Shown: positions 1-7,047, numbered from the stretch's first letter. The stretch: 8,980 nucleotides of DNA from Bacteroidaceae bacterium (GCA_017558165.1 JAFYWE010000221.1:1-8980); one strand, 5' to 3'. The notes: generated by a model from the letters alone, not told the origin. Program-made: numbers and translations.

Positions 1-1
1 A

Positions 2-337
2 AAAAATGGCATTTCGTACGATTACATACTTTTGTTATTCCAAAATAATAAGTTAATTCAAGTTTATGCAAATATTGAATACGAAGATGACATCAGTTTG
101 GGTATTTATAATTCAAAACTAAAAAAATTCAAAAGGCCTAAAGAAATAGTTATTGAGCAGACATACAACAATGGGAAACAAACCTATAAACACAATGTGT
201 TACAATACAAGTCTAGGAATATTTATTTTGAAACATTCAAAACATCAAAAAAAGAATATCCAGATGATGAATTTACATATTATACAAAAAACATAATGCC
301 ATTGTATCAGCAAAGTTACGTTATAATAAACGAGTAA
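2..337 (+). CDS. C-terminal part of an unrecognised protein, cut by the left edge
   Basis: The reading frame is open from the first complete codon at position 2 to the TAA at 335-337, so this is the 3' end of a gene that starts outside the window; a TTG at 32 is unlikely to be the true start. The visible ~111 residues are rich in Lys, Asn, Tyr and Ile, with alternating hydrophobic and polar stretches that suggest beta strands. I see no membrane segment, repeat or catalytic motif. The DNA is clearly more AT-rich than the genes from 632 onward, which may mean recent transfer or a low-expression accessory gene. I do not recognise the family and assign no function. That it is coding rests on the open frame and the biased composition only. 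Confidence 0.55.
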   Translation, partial: KNGISYDYILLLFQNNKLIQVYANIEYEDDISLGIYNSKLKKFKRPKEIVIEQTYNNGKQTYKHNVLQYKSRNIYFETFKTSKKEYPDDEFTYYTKNIMPLYQQSYVIINE

Positions 338-395
338 ACAATTAATTTCAGCTAACGCATTCCTGCATAATCAACAAGAAAGAAAAACAATCATC

Positions 396-417
396 GACAC
401 CAGTCTTTGACACCAGT
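396..417 (+). repeat. Short direct repeat, two copies of GACACCAGT
   Basis: The 9-mer GACACCAGT occurs at 396-404 and again at 409-417, a 13-bp period. It lies in the AT-rich spacer after the partial left-edge gene. It could be an operator-like pair or chance; nothing nearby identifies a binding protein. Confidence 0.25.
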
Positions 418-502
418 TTGCTAAATCAAAGGCAAAATTTAGTGTTAAAGTATTGATAATAAAGTTAAAACATTTAACCGATATTTAACTGTTCTAGTCG
501 AG

Positions 503-535
503 TGGGAGTAAAACTTACAACAAGTTTTGCTCCCA
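503..535. other. Strong hairpin, 14-bp stem with 5-base loop
   Basis: The arm at 503-516 (TGGGAGTAAAACTT) pairs with 522-535 (AAGTTTTGCTCCCA) around the loop ACAAC; the only non-Watson-Crick pair is T509 with G529. It lies about 170 bases after the stop of the partial upstream gene and about 100 bases before the radical SAM start. Neither strand has a T-run directly after the stem, so it is not a standard intrinsic terminator. It may be a 3'-end-stabilising structure, an operator-like inverted repeat, or a remnant of a small mobile element. Confidence 0.55.
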
Positions 536-605
536 ATCTGTTGTTGCACCCACCAGCATACACACTCTTTTCCACTCCAATCGCCCCACTCTATCAAAAA
601 AACAT

Positions 606-613
606 TACCTTTG
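606..613 (+). promoter_or_regulatory. Possible Bacteroidetes -7 element for the radical SAM gene
   Basis: TACCTTTG matches the Bacteroidetes -7 consensus TAnnTTTG and ends 18 bases before the proposed ATG at 632. No good TTTG-type -33 element is present 19-21 bases upstream, so the assignment is weak. If it is used, the transcript leader would be very short. Confidence 0.25.
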
Positions 614-631
614 CCGTGCTTTAAAAAGATT

Positions 632-1321
632 ATGGACCGATATTCTCTCATAGACACCAAGCTACAGCGTGAGTTCCTGCTTTTACAGGGAACGGGTTGC
701 CGTTGGGGCAAGTGCACATTCTGCGACTACCACAGCGACGCAAGCCCCACCCCATTCGCTACCAACAAGGCGGTACTTGACCGCGTGACGGGCAAGTACA
801 GGAGGTTGGATATCATCAACTCCGGCTCGGCAATGGAACTTGACCAGGAGACCATAGACTACATCAAAAAGGTGGTTAATAAGAAAGGCATCGAGGAGCT
901 GTGGTTCGAGGCGCATTTTATGTACAGGAACCGTTTAGCCGATTTCGCCAAGCAGTTTGCACCGGCAACGGTAAAGTTCCGCTGTGGCATTGAGAGCTTC
1001 GACCAGACACTGCGCCGCAGTTGGTCAAAAGGAGTACCCGACAGCGTGACAGCCAGCGATGTGGCACAGCACTTCAAGGGCGTATGCCTGCTCTGCTGTA
1101 CCCAAGGCGACAGCAAAGAGAGGATATTGAACGACATCGAGACCGCCAAGCAACATTTTGAATACTTCAGCGTAAACCTGTTCTGCAACAACAGTACACC
1201 CGTCAAGCGTGACGAGGAGCTGGCGCAGTGGTTCATAAAGGAGGTATATCCACAGATAAAGGACGATAACAGGATTGAGGTGCTCATTGACAACACCGAC
1301 CTGGGAGTAGGTGAAATATAA
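632..1321 (+). CDS. Small radical SAM protein, family not placed
   Basis: This 229-residue protein has an iron-sulfur motif near its N-terminus, GCRWGKCTFC, with Cys23, Cys28 and Cys31 (spacing Cx4Cx2C). In radical SAM enzymes three such cysteines hold a 4Fe-4S cluster that cleaves S-adenosylmethionine to a 5'-deoxyadenosyl radical. The segment INSGSAMELDQET (residues 62-74) sits where the SAM-contacting GGE-type strand is expected, and VKFRCGIESFD (114-124) fits a later strand of the partial barrel. The length suggests a minimal core without accessory domains. I chose the ATG at 632 because MDRYSLIDTK begins the plausible domain; an in-frame TTG at 527 would add a Cys/His/Pro-rich stretch that does not look coding. 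The substrate is unknown, and there is no adjacent peptide or methyltransferase gene to suggest one. The upstream gene is partial and the next gene downstream is 385 bp away, so it is probably monocistronic. Confidence 0.8.
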   Translation: MDRYSLIDTKLQREFLLLQGTGCRWGKCTFCDYHSDASPTPFATNKAVLDRVTGKYRRLDIINSGSAMELDQETIDYIKKVVNKKGIEELWFEAHFMYRNRLADFAKQFAPATVKFRCGIESFDQTLRRSWSKGVPDSVTASDVAQHFKGVCLLCCTQGDSKERILNDIETAKQHFEYFSVNLFCNNSTPVKRDEELAQWFIKEVYPQIKDDNRIEVLIDNTDLGVGEI

Positions 1322-1706
1322 GACATTCAAATACCGCGAACCAGCGTATTCGCCCAATTGTACATCGCGCATTAAATCCCCGCAGTCATTCGCGTTTTGC
1401 GGGCGACACATCGGTCACCCCCTACGATGCTGTTGTCTTCATCATTCTGTCATTTGACAGCATGGGAGTATCTGGGTAATTACAAACATCCGCACCCCAC
1501 CCAACCAATCACACACATAAACTTTGTTAAATACTTGCAATCCGCTACCTGCGCATATTATATTTGTAAGAAGCAGGAACAAGATTACGACGGCATACCA
1601 GGCAGAAATCACAGACCGGCAACGGATGTGAACAAAAACAACCCCTATTCTGTTATACGTATAACCACAAATAGCACTATATATAACCTTTAACTATATA
1701 TATATT
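1322..1706. other. Gene-free spacer of 385 bp
   Basis: I see no credible gene here. A 98-codon frame (1397-1693) exists but starts at a TTG inside a hairpin repeat and has low-complexity, unconvincing protein content. The spacer holds a short stem CCCGCA/TGCGGG (1379-1384 with 1398-1403) that overlaps and would compete with the hairpin repeat at 1395-1425. It ends in an AT-rich tract with alternating TA just before the ATG at 1707, presumably part of that gene's promoter and leader. No perfect TAnnTTTG element was found; AAACTTTG at 1519-1526 is one mismatch away. Confidence 0.6.
1395..1425 (+). repeat. Short dispersed hairpin repeat, copy A
   Basis: GGGCGAC (1401-1407) pairs with GTCACCC (1414-1420), one wobble, around the loop ACATCG. 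The copy is preceded by TTTTGC and followed by CCTAC. Two related copies lie at 4547-4573 and 4600-4632 (the latter inverted), sharing the GGGC...ACAyCGG...CCCC pattern. All three are intergenic, as expected of a dispersed REP-like element. Confidence 0.6.
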
Positions 1707-2453
1707 ATGCAAATTGGAATAGGGATTATTTTAACAACATTTTTTAGTCTGTTGTTACTTTACATTTGCGCGCCCAAGCAAATAGAAGAGATGCCGGCAT
1801 TCATTGATGCCAATCCAGCCAAGAGGGAACGCCCTGGCGGGAAAGTCCTGTGGGCCTACAATGACAAGTATGTGATAATCACATGCGAAATGTGTCCTTA
1901 CGTGATTACGTTGAGCATATTCAACAGGACGTCGGCCGATATCACAATCGACTTGAGCCAAACAACGTTCATAGACCAATTGAAAAGGCGCGTCGGAGTC
2001 AAAAGTGCATGCAGGTTGCCCGCACCCGTGGTCATAAAGAAGAAGACCATTGCCGCGTTCGACCTCTTGCCCTTGACGCAGATGTTCTCGGGGCGTTACT
2101 GGGGGCCGAGCGACAGCAAAGAGCAATTGCAGGATAACGTATACCTGAACATACCGATAATGTTCAAGCGCGATTGCGTGGAATACAGGATAGAGTTCCC
2201 GTCAACAGCCTTCTACAGCGGAAAGACCGACATTAGGGAGGTATACGAGAGAACCGAGGGTGCATTCGGCAAGACAGCAAGGCAAAGACGGGGTATCTGC
2301 ATCGACCTTATGGATATCGCCAACTACTTCAAAGACAGCAAATTCGAACTCCCTTCAATTTTCCAATACTTAGTATACGAATATGAAATGAACGTACCAC
2401 GTCTACCATATTGGCTTTTCGAGATAGATTTCAGCAAAGAATGGAAATCTTGA
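1707..2453 (+). CDS. Unrecognised protein with an N-terminal membrane segment
   Basis: The 248-residue product starts with a hydrophobic helix (residues 3-22, ending LLLLYICA) and has no positive charge before it. Residues from about 24 on are soluble and charged, so this is most likely a single-pass anchored or exported protein. Cys21 follows LYI, which is a poor lipobox because the residue before Cys is not small, so I do not call it a lipoprotein. Residues 54-125 alternate short hydrophobic strands with polar turns (for example VITLSIFNRTSADITIDLS), suggesting a beta-sandwich. A CEMC pair (60-63) and single cysteines at 102, 157 and 198 are present. The C-terminal part is rich in Tyr, Phe and acidic residues. 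The frame is closed upstream by a TAA at 1662 with no ATG between, so 1707 is the start. Codon use resembles the flanking core genes more than the AT-rich left edge. Function is unknown. Confidence 0.7.
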   Translation: MQIGIGIILTTFFSLLLLYICAPKQIEEMPAFIDANPAKRERPGGKVLWAYNDKYVIITCEMCPYVITLSIFNRTSADITIDLSQTTFIDQLKRRVGVKSACRLPAPVVIKKKTIAAFDLLPLTQMFSGRYWGPSDSKEQLQDNVYLNIPIMFKRDCVEYRIEFPSTAFYSGKTDIREVYERTEGAFGKTARQRRGICIDLMDIANYFKDSKFELPSIFQYLVYEYEMNVPRLPYWLFEIDFSKEWKS

Positions 2454-2482
2454 ATAATTTGATTATCTTCGCGCTGAAATAG

Positions 2483-2701
2483 GTAATAATATAGATGTTG
2501 ACCCAAATAATGATAACCCGTCGTTAGTGTCATTTCGAACCAACGGTCGACGCCCGAAGGGGCTAAAGTCAACGTACGTGAGACGTGTTGTTGAGGGCTT
2601 GCCCGAAAAAATCTCAAATATGGTTTTAGAGATCCCTCGTCGCTCCGCTCTGTCGGGATGACATTAATCCTTTGGTTATGGGTCAACTGCTATATTATTA
2701 C
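2483..2701. mobile_element. MITE-like element with long imperfect terminal inverted repeats
   Basis: The outer 23 bases at 2483-2505 (GTAATAATATAG, AT, GTTGACCCA) match the reverse complement of 2679-2701 at 21 of 23 positions. After an 8-base insertion in the left arm the match resumes with ATAACC, then TTArTGTCATyyCGA (left up to about 2539, right from about 2652). This gives arms of 57 and 50 bases around a core of about 112 bases with no ORF. The right inner arm, GAGATCCCTCGTCGC...GGGATGACA, is a motif I associate with intergenic repeats in Bacteroidetes genomes. The flanks do not show a clear target duplication beyond AT-rich sequence. The element lies 29 bp after the stop of the 248-aa gene and 106 bp before aspD. 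It could alternatively be read as a large RNA hairpin. Confidence 0.6.
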
Positions 2702-2764
2702 TAAAATAAAAATTAACGTACTATTCATGCAATAAAGAATAATAAAAGGAAACAGCGAGGAGAT

Positions 2765-2794
2765 AAAGCGCTAACGCTTTCAGTTTTCAGTTTT
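2765..2794 (+). other. Hairpin plus CAGTTTT repeat in the aspD leader
   Basis: AAAGCG (2765-2770) pairs perfectly with CGCTTT (2775-2780) around CTAA. Immediately after comes CAGTTTT twice in tandem (2781-2794), then AACTTTTTAAATT and the aspD ATG at 2808. The T-rich run after the stem could act as a weak terminator or attenuator, but the stem is only 6 bp. It may also be part of a dispersed leader repeat. Confidence 0.3.
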
Positions 2795-2807
2795 AACTTT
2801 TTAAATT

Positions 2808-4469
2808 ATGAATAATTTACTTAACGACCACAGTGAGGTCAGTTCCTTTGAGAAGGAGATGGAGAAAATAAGTCCTTTTGAACTCAAGGACCGTTTGATT
2901 GAGCTTGCCGATGAGAGCATTCGCCGCATGATGCGTACGATGCTGAATGCGGGACGAGGCAACCCTAACTGGATTGCGACATTGCCACGCGAGGCGTTCT
3001 TCCTGTTGGGTAAGTTCGGCCTTGCGGAGTGCCGCAGGGATTGGGAGTGCCCCGAGGGTCTGGCGGGTATACCGCAGAAAAAGGGCATAGCGGCACGCTT
3101 TATGGCGTTCATCAAGGAACACCACAACGAGGCCGGGGCCGAGTTCCTTGAGAAGTGCTACAACTACATGCTCAACGAGCATTCGGTAGACAGTGACACA
3201 CTGGTGCATGAGTGGGCCGAGAGCGTCATAGGCGACCAGTACCCCGTGCCCGACCGCATACTCAAGCACACCGAGATAGCCGTGCGTGACTACATAGCGC
3301 AGGAGCTGTGCGACGGGCGTCCGCCACAGGGCGAGATCGACCTGTTTGCCACGGAGGGCGGAACTGCGGCCATGTGCTACATCTTCGACAGTCTGCAACA
3401 GAACAGGCTATTGGAGAGGGACGACAGGGTTGCGCTGATGACGCCTGTGTTCACGCCATACATTGAGATTCCCAAGCTCTACCGCTACAACTACAGGGTA
3501 ACGGAGATTCCTGCGGCCAAGATGAACGATGAAGGCATGCACCTGTGGCAATATGAGGAGAAGGAACTGAACAGGTTGCGCGACCCTGAATATAAGGCGC
3601 TGTTCATTGTGAACCCGAGCAACCCGCCAAGCTACGCGTTGGCCAATGACACCGTGGAGCAGTTGGTGGAGATTGTGAGCAAGTGGAACCCGAACCTTAT
3701 GATTGTGACCGATGACGTGTACGCTACGTATGTGCCGGGCTTCCAGTCACTGCTTGCAAGGTTACCTCACAACACCATATGCGTTTACTCGTTCTCAAAG
3801 TATTTCGGCGCTACAGGCTGGCGCTCTGCCGTCATTGCACTGCACCGCGACAACATATTCGACAGACTCATTGAGAGGTTGCCACGCAAGCGCAAGAGCG
3901 AGATGCAGCAACGATACGGCAGCATAAGGAACGACGTGGCGAACATGCGCTTCATTGACCGCATGGTTGCCGACAGCCGTCAGGTGGGGCTGAACCACAC
4001 CGCCGGCCTATCGTTGCCACAGCAGATGCAGATGACACTGTTCGCGCTCTACTCCATCATTGACAAGCGCGAGGGCGACAACTTCAGGCAAAAGATGCTC
4101 AGCATCATACAGGAGCGCCTTGAGGCGCTGTGGAGCAGTATGGGCTTTACTCTGCTACCCGACCCATTACGCGCCGGCTATTACTCCGAGATTGACCTGC
4201 TTGTTTGGGCAAAGCGTTTCTATGGCAAGGACTTCGTGGAGTGGCTACGCCTGAACCACAGCCCGCTGGACGTAGTGTTCCGTCTGGCAACGGAGACGTC
4301 GCTCGTTGTGCTGAACGGTGGCGGTTTCGACGGCCCGGAATGGAGCATCCGCGTATCGCTTGCGAACCTCAAAACCGCGGACTACACTGTCATTGGCAAG
4401 AACGTCCGCGCGATACTGGATTCATATGCCGAGCGATGGAAGAACAGCCTGCCGGTGGTGGAGAGCTAA
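2808..4469 (+). CDS. aspD: Aspartate 4-decarboxylase / aspartate aminotransferase
   Basis: AspD is a PLP enzyme of fold type I that removes the beta-carboxyl of L-aspartate to give L-alanine and CO2, with a side activity as aspartate aminotransferase; it acts in the cytoplasm. The 553-residue product matches the family's length, longer than ordinary aminotransferases because of an N-terminal extension and an inserted helical region. Visible landmarks are AGRGNPNW (48-55), the cofactor-phosphate loop ATEGGTAAM (181-189), NPSNPPS (269-275), TDDVYATY (301-308, with Asp302 and Tyr305 expected to contact the pyridine ring), the Schiff-base lysine in YSFSKYFGATGWR (Lys331), and the substrate-carboxylate arginine in WSIRVSL (Arg515). 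The start at 2808 gives the family N-terminus after an A/T-rich leader. The aspartate:alanine antiporter AspT, often beside aspD, is absent from this window. Proton use during decarboxylation suggests a role in pH balance or alanine supply, but that is inference. Confidence 0.93.
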   Translation: MNNLLNDHSEVSSFEKEMEKISPFELKDRLIELADESIRRMMRTMLNAGRGNPNWIATLPREAFFLLGKFGLAECRRDWECPEGLAGIPQKKGIAARFMAFIKEHHNEAGAEFLEKCYNYMLNEHSVDSDTLVHEWAESVIGDQYPVPDRILKHTEIAVRDYIAQELCDGRPPQGEIDLFATEGGTAAMCYIFDSLQQNRLLERDDRVALMTPVFTPYIEIPKLYRYNYRVTEIPAAKMNDEGMHLWQYEEKELNRLRDPEYKALFIVNPSNPPSYALANDTVEQLVEIVSKWNPNLMIVTDDVYATYVPGFQSLLARLPHNTICVYSFSKYFGATGWRSAVIALHRDNIFDRLIERLPRKRKSEMQQRYGSIRNDVANMRFIDRMVADSRQVGLNHTAGLSLPQQMQMTLFALYSIIDKREGDNFRQKMLSIIQERLEALWSSMGFTLLPDPLRAGYYSEIDLLVWAKRFYGKDFVEWLRLNHSPLDVVFRLATETSLVVLNGGGFDGPEWSIRVSLANLKTADYTVIGKNVRAILDSYAERWKNSLPVVES

Positions 4470-4546
4470 TAAAAAGAGAATTTCCGCATTACGTTTATCT
4501 TCAAATTCCTCATTTACATTCAGTTATTGAGACATTACTGGCTACT

Positions 4547-4573
4547 GGGTGAACACATCGGTTCACCCCTACA
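4547..4573 (+). repeat. Short dispersed hairpin repeat, copy B
   Basis: GGGTGAAC (4547-4554) pairs perfectly with GTTCACCC (4561-4568) around the loop ACATCG, the same loop as copy A, and is followed by CTAC. It lies 77 bases after the aspD stop and may help stabilise or terminate that mRNA, though no T-run follows. Confidence 0.6.
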
Positions 4574-4599
4574 TTGTTATCGCGTGTGTCCCATGTATA

Positions 4600-4632
4600 C
4601 GGAAGGGGCAGACCGGTGTGTCTGCCCGCAAA
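4600..4632 (-). repeat. Short dispersed hairpin repeat, copy C (inverted)
   Basis: GGGCAGA (4606-4612) pairs perfectly with TCTGCCC (4621-4627). Read on the minus strand it gives TTTTGCGGGC, then AGACACACCGG and TCTGCCCC, which aligns closely with copy A including the TTTTGC lead-in. Copies B and C therefore face each other across about 30 bases, with CTACAT on one side and ATGTAT on the other. Confidence 0.55.
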
Positions 4633-4691
4633 ACAACAGCAATGCAAGTGAAAAGGGCGGCATCTCCCGCCACTACAAGCGGACGATATAC

Positions 4692-4730
4692 AAAAAAAAA
4701 TGGGCGCTCACTTTTTCTGTGAGCGCCCAT
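4692..4730 (-). terminator. Intrinsic terminator of maeB
   Basis: A 12-bp perfect stem (4700-4711 with 4719-4730; core TGGGCGCTCAC) closes a 7-base loop. Read on the minus strand it is followed by a run of nine T (complement of 4692-4700), the classical rho-independent form. It begins about 20 bases after the maeB stop. On the plus strand no T-run follows, so it is less likely to be the main terminator of the convergent aspD, although it may slow read-through. Confidence 0.9.
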
Positions 4731-4750
4731 AATATTCTGGCAAGTATCTC

Positions 4751-7030
4751 TTACTTGTTCTTGTTCACCATGGCATCGATTGCGGCAACGGCTGTTACGT
4801 TGAGAATCTCCTGGACTGAGCTCTCGAAATCGATGAAGTGGATTGGCTTGTTCAATCCCATCTGGATAGGTCCGATGATCTCAGCATCGTTAGAGAGTGC
4901 CTGGAGCATCTTGTATGATGAACTTGCCGAGTTGAGGTTAGGGAACACCAATGTATTCACGTCCTTACCGAAGAGCTTTGTGAAAGGATACTTCTTGTCA
5001 CGCAACTCGGTGTTCATTGCCAAGTTCACCTGCATCTCACCGTCGAGCAACCAATCGGGGTAGTTCTGGTGGATGTGTGACACAGCCTGACGCACTCTCT
5101 CGGCACTACCGCCCTGGTCCGTTCCGAAGTTAGAGTAAGATACCATTGCTATCACAGGTGTGTGGTTGAAGAAACGTACTGACTTCTCGGCAAGGCGTGC
5201 AATGTCAATGAGTGTAGATGTCTCGGGTGCACGGTTGATGAGTGTGTCGGCAACGAAGTATGTTCCCTTCTTTGAGTTGATGATGTGCATTGTACCGAAG
5301 GTGCTGAAGCCCTCCTGCATACCGATAACCTCCTTGGCTACCTTGATGGTATTAGAGTACTTTGTATAAAGACCTGTGATGAAACCGTCGGCATCGCCTG
5401 TCTCGACCATCATCATACCGAAGTAGTTGCGCTCGTACATCTTGTCGCTTGCCTCTTCAATGGTGTAGCCCTCGCGCTGGCGCTTGTCGGCAAGGATTCT
5501 TGCATAGCGCTGGCGACGCTCACGCTCGTTGGGGTGACGGAGGTTAACGACCTCAATGCCCTCAAGGCTAAGGCCGAGATCCTCGGCAAGCTTGTAGATG
5601 ATCTCGTCGTTACCAAGAAGAATTGGCTGGCAGATGCCCTCTTCCTTTGCCTGAACGGCAGCCTTCATCATTGAAGGGTGTGCGCCCTCGGCAAAGACAA
5701 TACGCTGTGTCTCGGTACGTGCCATGTCGTGAAGCTGCTGTGTGAGCTTTGACTCGCGGCCCATAAACTCGAGAAGGTGCTCCTTGTACTTGTCCCAGTC
5801 GGTGATTGTCTTGCGTGCCACACCGCTCTCGATAGCGGCCTTAGCAACTGCTGTAGATACCTCAACGAGCAAGCGTGGGTCTACTGGCTTTGGAATGAAG
5901 TAATCACGGCCGAACGAGAGGTGACCTACCTTGTATACCTTGTTCACGATCTCGGGAACGGGCTGCTTTGCAAGGTCGGCAATAGCACGCACTGCGGCGA
6001 GCTTCATCTCCTCGTTGATTGCTGTGGCAGCTACGTCGAGCGCACCACGGAAGATGTATGGGAAACCGATTACGTTGTTGATCTGGTTCGGATAGTCGCT
6101 ACGGCCTGTACTCATGAGAACGTCGGGACGGCTGTCCATCGCATCCTCGTATGTAATCTCTGGCTCAGGGTTTGCAAGAGCGAACACGATTGGATCGTTG
6201 GCCATTGAACGTACCATATCCTTTGTGAGGACATTACCCTTTGAAAGGCCAAGGAACACGTCGGCACCAGCGACAGCCTCCTTGAGAGTGTGGATGTCGG
6301 TACGTGTTGTAGCAAACTCAAGCTTCTCGGCTGTGAGGTTTGTGCGCTCAGTGCTGATTACGCCACGGCTGTCGAGCATCACCACGTTCTCCTTCTTTAC
6401 ACCAAGGGCGATGTAGAGCTTGGTACATGAGATGGCTGCCGCACCGGCACCGTTCACCACGACCTTAACATCAGAGATATCCTTGCCGTTCACCTCAAGG
6501 GCGTTCAGAAGACCAGCGGCAGAGATGATTGCTGTACCGTGCTGGTCATCGTGCATTACGGGGATATCAAGCTCCTCCTTGAGACGACGCTCGATCTCGA
6601 AGCACTCAGGCGCCTTGATGTCCTCAAGGTTGATACCACCGAATGTTGGGGCAATTGCCTTCACTGCCTCGATGAACTTCTCGGGGTTCTCCTCGTCCAC
6701 CTCGATATCGAATACGTCGATACCTGCATAGATCTTGAAAAGGAGTCCCTTACCCTCCATAACGGGCTTGCCTGCAACGGCACCGATGTTGCCGAGACCG
6801 AGCACAGCTGTACCGTTTGAGATTACGGCAACAAGGTTACCCTTGTCGGTATATTTGTAGGCATTCTGCGGGTCGCTCTGGATCTCGAGACAAGGCTCGG
6901 CAACACCAGGAGAGTATGCCAATGAAAGGTCTGTCTGTGTAAAGTATGGTTTGGTGGGGACAACCTCAATCTTACCCGGGCGTCGCCCTGCGTGATAATT
7001 CAACGCATCTTCTTTTGTAATTTTAGCCAT
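4751..7030 (-). CDS. maeB: NADP-dependent malic enzyme with C-terminal phosphotransacetylase-like domain
   Basis: MaeB oxidatively decarboxylates L-malate to pyruvate and CO2 with reduction of NAD(P), supplying pyruvate and reducing power in the cytoplasm. The product has 759 residues, the same length as E. coli MaeB. Residues 1 to about 420 are the malic enzyme part: LAYSPGVAEPC with Tyr39, Lys94 in MEGKG (proposed acid/base pair), metal ligands in NLEDIKAP (Glu136, Asp137) and MHDDQHGTA (Asp161/Asp162), and a Rossmann nucleotide loop NGAGAAAISC (193-202). Residues about 430-759 form a phosphate acetyl/butyryltransferase-like domain (GDADGFITGL at 545-554, SYSNFG at 631-636), which in this family is regarded as regulatory, sensing acetyl-CoA, rather than catalytic. 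It is the last gene of the dapA cluster, 41 bp after the DUF2400 gene, and ends at a strong terminator. The choice of NADP over NAD is from family knowledge, not proven here. Confidence 0.95.
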   Translation of the reverse strand: MAKITKEDALNYHAGRRPGKIEVVPTKPYFTQTDLSLAYSPGVAEPCLEIQSDPQNAYKYTDKGNLVAVISNGTAVLGLGNIGAVAGKPVMEGKGLLFKIYAGIDVFDIEVDEENPEKFIEAVKAIAPTFGGINLEDIKAPECFEIERRLKEELDIPVMHDDQHGTAIISAAGLLNALEVNGKDISDVKVVVNGAGAAAISCTKLYIALGVKKENVVMLDSRGVISTERTNLTAEKLEFATTRTDIHTLKEAVAGADVFLGLSKGNVLTKDMVRSMANDPIVFALANPEPEITYEDAMDSRPDVLMSTGRSDYPNQINNVIGFPYIFRGALDVAATAINEEMKLAAVRAIADLAKQPVPEIVNKVYKVGHLSFGRDYFIPKPVDPRLLVEVSTAVAKAAIESGVARKTITDWDKYKEHLLEFMGRESKLTQQLHDMARTETQRIVFAEGAHPSMMKAAVQAKEEGICQPILLGNDEIIYKLAEDLGLSLEGIEVVNLRHPNERERRQRYARILADKRQREGYTIEEASDKMYERNYFGMMMVETGDADGFITGLYTKYSNTIKVAKEVIGMQEGFSTFGTMHIINSKKGTYFVADTLINRAPETSTLIDIARLAEKSVRFFNHTPVIAMVSYSNFGTDQGGSAERVRQAVSHIHQNYPDWLLDGEMQVNLAMNTELRDKKYPFTKLFGKDVNTLVFPNLNSASSSYKMLQALSNDAEIIGPIQMGLNKPIHFIDFESSVQEILNVTAVAAIDAMVNKNK

Positions 7031-7047
7031 TTCGTTTATTTTGCTTT

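Noticed and set aside
517..544. Possible pseudoknot between hairpin loop ACAAC (517-521) and GTTGT (540-544)
   Set aside because: The loop would be fully paired, and only four bases would have to span a 14-bp stem, which is sterically implausible.
859..1411. Minus-strand frames opposite the radical SAM gene
   Set aside because: They overlap the well-supported radical SAM coding sequence and show only composition-driven Ser/Cys-rich translations.
1397..1693. A 98-codon plus-strand frame between the radical SAM gene and the 248-aa gene
   Set aside because: It starts at a TTG within a hairpin repeat, and its protein content is irregular and unrecognised; spacer DNA is the simpler reading.
1707..1772. 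Lipoprotein signal peptide in the 248-aa protein (Cys21)
   Set aside because: The residues before Cys21 (Leu-Tyr-Ile) do not fit a lipobox, and no basic residues precede the hydrophobic stretch.
2817..3398. A 193-codon minus-strand frame inside aspD
   Set aside because: It is fully antisense to the conserved N-terminal part of AspD and has no motif of its own.
4527..5063. A 178-codon plus-strand frame
   Set aside because: It crosses the hairpin repeats and the maeB terminator, then runs antisense to the maeB 3' end; no domain is visible.
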